A model generated the notes under the pieces. It was not told where the DNA came from, searched no databases, and saw only the letters and a program-made list of their open reading frames with translations. This document shows, piece by piece, positions 7,499-12,881 of a DNA stretch of 12,881 nucleotides. A program made the position numbers and the translations under genes. The DNA is from Eimeria necatrix (taxonomy: Eukaryota > Apicomplexa > Conoidasida > Eucoccidiorida > Eimeriidae). The stretch is taken from assembly GCF_000499385.1 (NCBI RefSeq), contig NW_013651820.1:1-12881 (forward strand), written 5' to 3'. Each line of letters opens with the position of its first letter. The stretch's first letter is position 1.

Positions 7499-7570
7499 AG
7501 ACGATCCCGGAGACGATCCCGAAGACGATCCCGGAGACGGAGACGATCCCGGGATCGGAGGCGATCCCAG
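7499..7570. repeat. 12-bp tandem repeat AGACGATCCCGG upstream of the secreted-protein gene
   Basis: Three adjacent units of AGACGATCCCG(G/A), a partial AGACGG, another full unit, then GATCGG and AGGCGATCCCAG. It lies about 50 to 120 bp upstream of the ATG of the minus-strand gene, reading GGGATCGTCTCC in the direction of transcription. It may be a 5' UTR or promoter element. The same word occurs inside the gene (near 5508-5530 and 5640-5666). Confidence 0.85.
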
Positions 7571-7571
7571 G

Positions 7572-8010
7572 GGCAGTTTTTCTAGAAAGCAAATAAAAAT
7601 AAATAAATTCAAAGTCTCCAAAAGTTCAATTTATAAAACCAAAAGACTGCTGCTGCTGCTGCTGCTGCTGCAGCAGCAGCAGCAGCAGCAGCACAGGACC
7701 ACTCTGGTGTCTCGAGGCCGCCGGGCCGCCGGCGCCGCAGCAGCAGCCGCAGCAGCAGCAGCAGCAGCAGCAGCTGCTGCTGCTGCTGCTGCTTCTGCTT
7801 GGATTCTGCTGCAGCAAAGGCAGCTTTTGTGGCTTCGACTTTTCTCAGCAGCAGCAAAACAGCAGCAGCAGCAGCAGCAAGCTGCAGCAAAAGGCTCTTG
7901 TCTTCTTTTTCATTTCTTTCTAAATCCAAATAAATGCAACTCCAATTAATTCCAAACTCTCCAAACTTTTTATTTTTATTTCCTTTTCCACTCTTTCTTC
8001 CAGTACCCTT
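7572..8010. other. Intergenic repeats with no supported gene
   Basis: An AAATAAA stretch (7589-7612) is followed by a CTG-to-CAG inverted repeat (7646-7692), a short GC-rich piece, a CAG-to-CTG inverted repeat (about 7736-7797), mixed CAG repeats (7843-7885) and T-rich sequence (7900-8010). On the minus strand an open frame at 7609-8049 has no ATG at its upstream end. Its piece R-K-V-E-A-T-K-A-A-F-A-A-A-E-S-K (about 7795-7845) looks protein-like and is preceded by possible AG acceptors, so a small unrecognised exon is possible but not supported further. Confidence 0.6.
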
Positions 8011-8216
8011 TTTAAGGGGGCCCCCTAGGGGCCCCCAAGGGGCCCCCAAGGCCCGAAGTACCCAGGGTCACTTCTTGGGCCAGGGGCCTTCCCCCCAGGG
8101 GGCCCCCCGGGGGCCCCTGGGGGCCCCCCTGGGGGCCCCTGGGGGCCCCCCTGGGGGCCCCTGGGGGCCCCCCGGGGGCCCCTAGGGGCCCCCAGGGGCC
8201 CCTAGGGGCCCTCAGA
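8011..8216. repeat. G5C5 palindrome cluster
   Basis: Repeated GGGGGCCCC(C) units spaced about 12 to 16 bp apart, most regular at 8095-8210, where CCTGGGGGCCCC recurs. Each unit is a near-perfect palindrome. No protein-like sequence. Confidence 0.92.
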
Positions 8217-8228
8217 GCTAGGCCATCA

Positions 8229-8230
8229 CT

Positions 8231-8266
<36 letters not shown>

Positions 8267-8345
8267 CGGAGCCCTGCTGCTGCTGCGGAGCAGCAGGCTT
8301 GCGCCTGCTGCTGTAGAGCCCGCTGGTTGCTGCTGCTGCAGAAGC

Positions 8346-8386
<41 letters not shown>

Positions 8387-8390
8387 AGCA
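8229..8390. repeat. CAG run and CTG run facing each other
   Basis: A CAG run (8229-8266) and a CTG run (8348-8385) of similar length are separated by about 80 bp containing further short CTG/CAG pieces. They are complementary and could form a large stem. No gene recognised. Confidence 0.85.
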
Positions 8391-8429
8391 CATCGGAAAT
8401 GCTAGCGATAGCGAAAGGCAGATATACTA

Positions 8430-8840
8430 TAGTACCCTTTTAGTTCTTTTTAGTTTTTTTAATTCTTTTATTTCTTTTATTTCTTTTAATTCTTTTTAAT
8501 TAATTTAAATTTAATTAATTAAATTAATTAAATTGAATTAAAATAAATAAAATAATTTAATTATTTTAATTCAATTTAAATCATTTTAAATCTTTTCACT
8601 TTCTACACACCTCCAAACTCTCTGAACTCTCTCAGCACTTCTCCAAAACTTTCAACTTTGCTTCTAATTTACTTTTAATTTAATTTAATTTTAATTTATT
8701 CTTAATTTATTTTTAATTTATTTTTAATTTTAATTTAATTTTAATTTATTTCTAATTTATTTCTAATTCATTTCTATATCTTTTCCTCCTTTTTGTGTCT
8801 CCCTCGGTTCTTTTATTTGTTTCATTTTCGTCACTTAAAA
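8430..8840. repeat. AT-rich spacer with short T-rich units
   Basis: About 400 bp of TTTAATT / ATTTATTT motifs. The part at 8495-8600 resembles the TTAATTAA block at 281-420, and 8665-8775 is built from 10 to 13 bp TTTAATTTATT-like units. A pyrimidine-rich piece (8600-8660) and a mixed piece (8775-8845) break it up. No gene. Confidence 0.85.
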
Positions 8841-9310
8841 CCTCCAATTAAATACTTCTTTAATTCATTTAAAACTCCATTTTACTTTTATTTAATTAAA
8901 TGCTTTAATTCATTTAAAACTCCATTTTATTTTTATTTAATTAAATACTTTAATTCATTTTAAACTCCATTTTATTCTCGTTTAATTAAATACTTCTTTA
9001 ATTCCTTTTAAACTCCATTTTATTTCTATTTATTTAATACTTCAATTCATTTTAAACTCCATTTTATTTTTATTTAATTAAATACTTTAATTCATTCTAA
9101 ACTCCATTTTATTCTCATTTAATTAAATACTTTTTTAATCCATTTTAAACTCCATTTTACTCTCATTTAATTAAGTACTCTAATCCATTTTAAACTCCAT
9201 TTTATTTCTATTTAATTAAATACTTTAATTCATTTTAAACATTTTATTTCTACTTGATTAAATACTTTAACTCATTTTAAACTCCATTTTATTTTTATTT
9301 TTATTTTTCT
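8841..9310. repeat. 45-bp AT-rich minisatellite, about 10 copies
   Basis: The anchor ACTCCAT starts at 8874, 8919, 8964, 9012, 9056, 9101, 9149, 9194 and 9281, and a copy with the anchor deleted to AC/ATTTTA is at 9239. Spacings are 45, 45, 48, 44, 45, 48, 45, 45 and 42. Each unit continues with ATTTTATTTTTATTTAATTA, then AATACTTTAATTCATTTTAA. Copies differ by point changes and small length changes, which suggests an old array. TAATTAA puts stops into all frames of both strands, so it is noncoding. Confidence 0.93.
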
Positions 9311-9379
9311 TATTTCATTTTTTCTTTGAACTTCACGTGTCTCTTTCTGTCTCTGTTTTCGCCTGCGCGGCTCTTTTCT

Positions 9380-9715
9380 CCCCGGGGGCCCCCAAAGGTC
9401 TTTTCAAACATTTGGGGCCCCCAGGGGCCCCTCGGGGGGCCCCTGGGGGCCCCCCGGTGCCCCTTAGGGGGCCCCCAAGGGCCACCTGAAGGCCCCCGGG
9501 GGCCCCCTAGGGGCCCCATCTGAAGCCCCCTAGGGGGGGCCCCTAGCGACCCACTGGGAGCCCCTCTAGGGGCCCCCAGGGGGCCCCTAGACGGGCCCCC
9601 AGGGGGCCCCTCTAGGGGCCCCTGGGAGACCCCCAGGGGGCCCCTAGGGGCCCCAGAGGGGCCCCTAGGGGGCCCCTCTGGGGCCCCATTGTCTCTTGGG
9701 GGGCCCCCACGCAAG
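9380..9715. repeat. G5C5 palindrome cluster
   Basis: Dense GGGGGCCCC units with CTAG, TCT, AGA or AAA between them (for example CCCCTAGGGGCCCC). The open frame on the minus strand is only Gly/Pro/Arg/Ala repeats. No gene. Confidence 0.9.
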
Positions 9716-9815
9716 CTGTGTCAGCAGCAGCAGCAAGCAATACGGGGCCTCCACACAGGAATGGCCCTCTGTGCTTTCTGCTGCAGCAAGTCTCTGCTGC
9801 TGCTGCTGCTGCTGC

Positions 9816-9849
<34 letters not shown>

Positions 9850-9900
9850 GCTACTGTTGGTGCAGCCTCGCATTTACTCTTCGGTCTCCAAACACTAATA
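9716..9900. other. Short unique pieces with CTG runs, possible unrecognised exon
   Basis: CTG runs (9796-9816, 9817-9850) are flanked by non-repeat sequence. On the plus strand a 45-residue frame from ATG 9761 has a Leu-only hydrophobic core. On the minus strand the frame gives Q/R repeats then R-L-A-A-A-E-S-T-E-G-H-S. Neither matches a family I recognise. Confidence 0.4.
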
Positions 9901-9919
9901 TGAACTTCAAGGGAGTAGT

Positions 9920-10525
9920 AGGGCCCCCTGGGGGCCCCTGGGCTCTGGGGGCCCCTGGGTACTGGGGGCCCCTGGGGGCCCCCCGGGGGCCCCCAAGCCC
10001 GCGGCGAAGACGACTCGTCTGCAGCCTCTGGGGGCCCCCCGGGGGCCCCCGGGGGCCCCCCGGGGGCCCCCTGGGGGCCCCCAGGGCCCTCCCTCTTCTT
10101 TAAAGTTAATTATATATTTTTCTAATATTCAAACGCAGCCTTTGTGCCCTCACCAGGGCCCTCCGCCTATGTTCCGGCGGGCCTTGGGGGCCCCCCTGGG
10201 GGCCCCCTGGGGGCCCCCCTTCTTACCTTGCGGGTCCCTCCTTATCTCGAGGGGCCCCCCTTAATCTCTGGGGGCCCCCTTAGCTTGCAGGAGCCCCCCT
10301 TACCCTGCGGGGGGCCCCCTAGATTGGGGGGCCCCACATGTGCTGCGCCCACGGGCAGCTGAGCTAGAGGGGGCCCCGGGGACCCCTGGGGGCCCCCCGG
10401 GGGCCCCTGGGGGCTCCCCCGGGGGCCCCTGGGGGCCCCCCCGGGGGCCCCTGGGGGCCCCCCCGGGGGCCCCTGGGGGCCCCCCCGGGGGCCCCTGCCG
10501 GGGCCCCCACCTAACCTGGAGAAGT
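9920..10525. repeat. Long G5C5 palindrome cluster interrupted by an AT-rich island
   Basis: G5C5 units at 9920-10095, an AT-rich island (10098-10135), then units again. The most regular part is 10380-10500, where CCTGGGGGCCCCCCCGGGGG-type pairs recur every 27 to 28 bp. In 10210-10340 the units alternate with CTTAC/CTTAAT/CTTAGC words, which on the minus strand read GTAAG, ATTAAG and GCTAAG. No gene supported. Confidence 0.88.
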
Positions 10526-10658
10526 GCAGCAGCAGCTCTGGGGCCCTTTTAATTTGCTGCCTCCTTTTCGAGGGTACAGCTGGGGGCCCCCAGGGTCACC
10601 TAATGCAGGGGGGCCCCCTTGCACTATCAGTCTTAAGCCCCTGGCCCATTTGGCTCTG

Positions 10659-10700
<42 letters not shown>

Positions 10701-10748
10701 GCGTCAGCACAAATCGCCGCACAACCCGAGAGGGCAGCTACTGGCTTC
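10526..10748. other. Region downstream of the PH-protein stop codon
   Basis: It holds two short G5C5 units, a CTG run (10661-10700) and a short unique piece (10701-10748). It is presumably the 3' UTR and spacer of the minus-strand PH gene. No further coding block seen. Confidence 0.6.
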
Positions 10749-11336
10749 TCAAGTCTGCTGCTGCGTCTGCTGCTGCGTCTGCTGCTGCGTCTGCTGCTGC
10801 GTCTGCTGCTGCTGCTGTTGCATTTGCTGCTGCATCTGTTGCATCTGCTGCTGCTGCTGTTGCATCTGTTGCATCTGCTGCTGCAGCACCTGCTGCTGCT
10901 GCTGCTGGACTTGTCGCATGACGGCTAGCAAAGCCTCGAGCCAGGCCCGGTTTTTGCAGGGCGGCATCCCCTTCAGCTGCTGCTGCTGCTGCTGCTGCTG
11001 CAGCTGCTGCTGCTGCTGCTGCAGCTGCTGCTGCTGCAGCAAGTCCCCCTCGGGCCCCACAGCAACACGCAGCCACAAATCCTCTCTTAAAGGAGAACCC
11101 CTTAATACCAAAAACCACACAGTACCCACTTCTTGGGGGCCCCCTGGGGACCCCAGGGGAGAGGGGGGCCCCTCTGGAGACTTTGGGGGCCCCAGGGGCC
11201 CCTGGGGGCCCCCACCTGCCTGGGGGGCCCCCGCAGCAAGGCCAGGCAGCCCTGCGAGCAAGGGGACTACGGCCTCCCCTGCTGCTGTTGCTGCTGTTGC
11301 TGCTGCTGCGGGTGTTGCTGCTGTTGCTGCTGTTGC

Positions 11337-11375
<39 letters not shown>

Positions 11376-11779
11376 GGGGCACGACGGCGGCGTTTCTGCA
11401 AGGCCTTGTGCTGCTGCTGCTGCTGCTGCAACCGGCGGAGTTGTCGTCGCAGCTGCTGCTGTCCCTGCTGTCCCTTCCGTCCCTGCTGCAGCTGCTGCTG
11501 CATTTGCTGCAGTTGCTGCTGCAGTTGCTGCTGCAGTTGCTGCTGCAGTTGCTGCTGCATTGGGCGGCGCGGCTGCGTCTTGGGTGGTGCATTTGCAGCA
11601 TCCGGGGATTGTTTGCTGCGTCGCAGCAGCAACTGTGTTCGCTGCTGCTGCTGTTTCTGCTGCTGCTGCTGTTTCTGCTGCTGCTGCTGATTTTGCTGTT
11701 GCTGCTGCAGCAGCAGCTCCCGCAGGAGTCTTTGCCGGCAGGAAGGGTCCCTCTGCACTAATACCAATGGTGGGACTCG

Positions 11780-11838
<59 letters not shown>

Positions 11839-11841
11839 CTG

Positions 11842-11884
<43 letters not shown>

Positions 11885-12267
11885 GCGGAGCAGCAGCAGC
11901 GGGCTCGTGGGGGGCCCCCTGGCGGGCGAGCTGGGCAGCAGCAGGAGGCGGGAGGCCCCCCCAGTCTGCGTCAATGTCTAGGAAGGGGGGCCCCTCCAAA
12001 AAGGGTACCGAGAGGGGCCCCCTGGGGGGCGAGGGGGCCCCCCGGGGGGCCCCCCCAGGGTCCTGCTGCTGCTCCCCAGGGGGGGCCCCCCAGGAGCAGC
12101 AGGGGCCCTCTTCTGCTTCCGGAGAAGTCTCTGCTGCTGTTGTGGGGGTAGTGGGGGGCCCCTGGCGGAAGCAGCAAACAGCAGCAAACCCTTCGGGGCC
12201 CCCCAGCTCATAAAGCTGCCTGGGTTTGGCTTCCCAGGGGCTGCTGTAGACCAGCAGCAGCGCCCGC

Positions 12268-12312
<45 letters not shown>

Positions 12313-12881
12313 AGCAGCAGCTGCTGCGGGCTCACCGCCAGCCGCACCCACCGCCGCTTCCACCGCCCTTTGTGGCCCCTCACTTCCACCAGGGCCCCCA
12401 GGGGGGCCCCCCCCCCCTCCCAAGTGCTTTCCTCATCGGGGGCCCCCGGGGGGCCCCCCAGGGGGGCCCCCAGGGGGGCCCCCAGGGGGCCCCCCAGGGG
12501 GGAGCCTGCGGGGGAGCCTGGGGAGAGGAGCAGGGCCGGGGGGCCCCCAGGGGGGGCCCCCCAGGGGGGGCCCCCCCAGGGGCTCAGCGGGCTGAGGGGC
12601 CCCCCGGGGGGCCCCCCGGGGCCCCCCTCGGGGGTGCCCGGGGGGCCCCCCGAGGGGGACATTTTGGGGGTGAGGAGGGCGAAGGGAGAGGGGGGGGCGA
12701 GGAGGCCCTCGGTGGGTCTGCTGGGGTCCTGCTGCAGCAGCTGGAGCTGCAGCAGCTGCTGCTGCTGCAGCAGCACCTGCTGCTGCTGCTGCTGCTGCTG
12801 CTTCCGCGCCAGCCCTTCCCCACTCTCCTCCTCCTCCTCCTCCTCCTCCGCCCCTTTCCCCCCCTGGGGGCCCCCCTCAGG
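10749..12881 (-). CDS. Pleckstrin-homology (PH) domain protein with repeat-expanded insert (partial, open at right edge)
   Basis: PH domains bind phosphoinositides or protein partners at membranes. The frame is open to the window edge: P-E-G-G-P, eight Glu, S-G-E-G-L-A-R-K, then Gln, so the true start lies further right; the first ATG seen is at 12660-12662. The first half of a PH domain lies at about 12395-12150: L-V-E-V-R-G-H-K-G-R-W-K-R-R-W-V-R-L, a Gln run in the beta-1/2 loop, A-L-L-L-V-Y, then R-Q-L-Y-E-L and F-A-A-V-C-C-F. The second half lies at about 11135-10905: T-V-W-F-L-V-L-R-G, E-D-L-W-L-R-V-A-V, a Gln-rich loop, then the C-terminal helix A-W-L-E-A-L-L-A-V-M-R-Q-V with the near-invariant Trp. 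Between the halves lie about 340 codons of Pro/Gly, Ser, Asn and Ala runs. This is either a real insert or an intron in part. The C-terminus is Gln/Met then T-Q-Q-Q repeats, ending in TGA at 10749-10751. The specific family member is not recognised. Confidence 0.72.

Noticed and set aside
8841..9310. 45-bp direct repeats considered as a CRISPR-like array
   Set aside because: Units are contiguous without unique spacers, degenerate, and lie in eukaryotic DNA with no cas genes.
9310..9714. Minus-strand Gly-Pro-Arg frame, collagen-like at first sight
   Set aside because: It lacks a strict G-x-y period and is fully explained by G5C5 repeat DNA.
10603..12213. Plus-strand open frame of 536 codons
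   Set aside because: It is antisense to the PH protein and consists of Cys, Ala, Val and Leu runs without any recognisable block.

Overview
The window looks like nuclear DNA of a coccidian apicomplexan, most probably an Eimeria species. The reasons are the very dense CAG/CTG trinucleotide runs that turn into runs of Ala, Gln, Ser or Leu inside conserved proteins, the interstitial TTTAGGG telomere-like tracts, the eukaryotic gene content, and the alternation of AT-rich spacers with GGGGGCCCCC clusters. The species is inferred from overall style. No rRNA, tRNA, CRISPR array or transposase was seen.

Layout. At the left edge, on the minus strand, is a partly visible short-chain dehydrogenase/reductase. 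Its membrane-anchor exon (800-952) and NAD(P)-binding exon (about 59-247) are separated by an intron of about 550 bp. It resembles the ER 3-ketoacyl-CoA reductase/HSD17B12 group. Next, on the plus strand, are a tRNA-splicing endonuclease catalytic subunit (SEN2-like, 1822-2451) with an intact Tyr/His/Lys triad and the ribosome-biogenesis factor UTP11 (2704-3747). Telomere-like repeats start 10 bp after the UTP11 stop codon.

From about 3950 to 5130 the DNA is repeat-only: a CAG run, two GCTA tetranucleotide blocks, and between them a CTG/TTCTCCC repeat. A minus-strand gene at 5152-7449 encodes a predicted secreted, low-complexity protein of 765 residues with no recognised domain. From 7450 to 10740 there is no supported gene. 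This stretch holds CTG/CAG inverted repeats, GGGGGCCCCC clusters and a long AT-rich block with a 45-bp minisatellite. The right end (10749-12881, minus strand, open at the edge) encodes a pleckstrin-homology protein whose PH domain appears to be split by about 1 kb of repeat-rich sequence.

The genes do not form an operon. They are unrelated housekeeping genes (tRNA splicing, SSU processome, lipid reductase), one probably coccidian-specific secreted protein and one probable membrane-binding protein. Because CAG/CTG and G5C5 repeats are open in most frames, long open frames alone were not taken as proof of a gene. Calls rest on recognisable non-repeat blocks.
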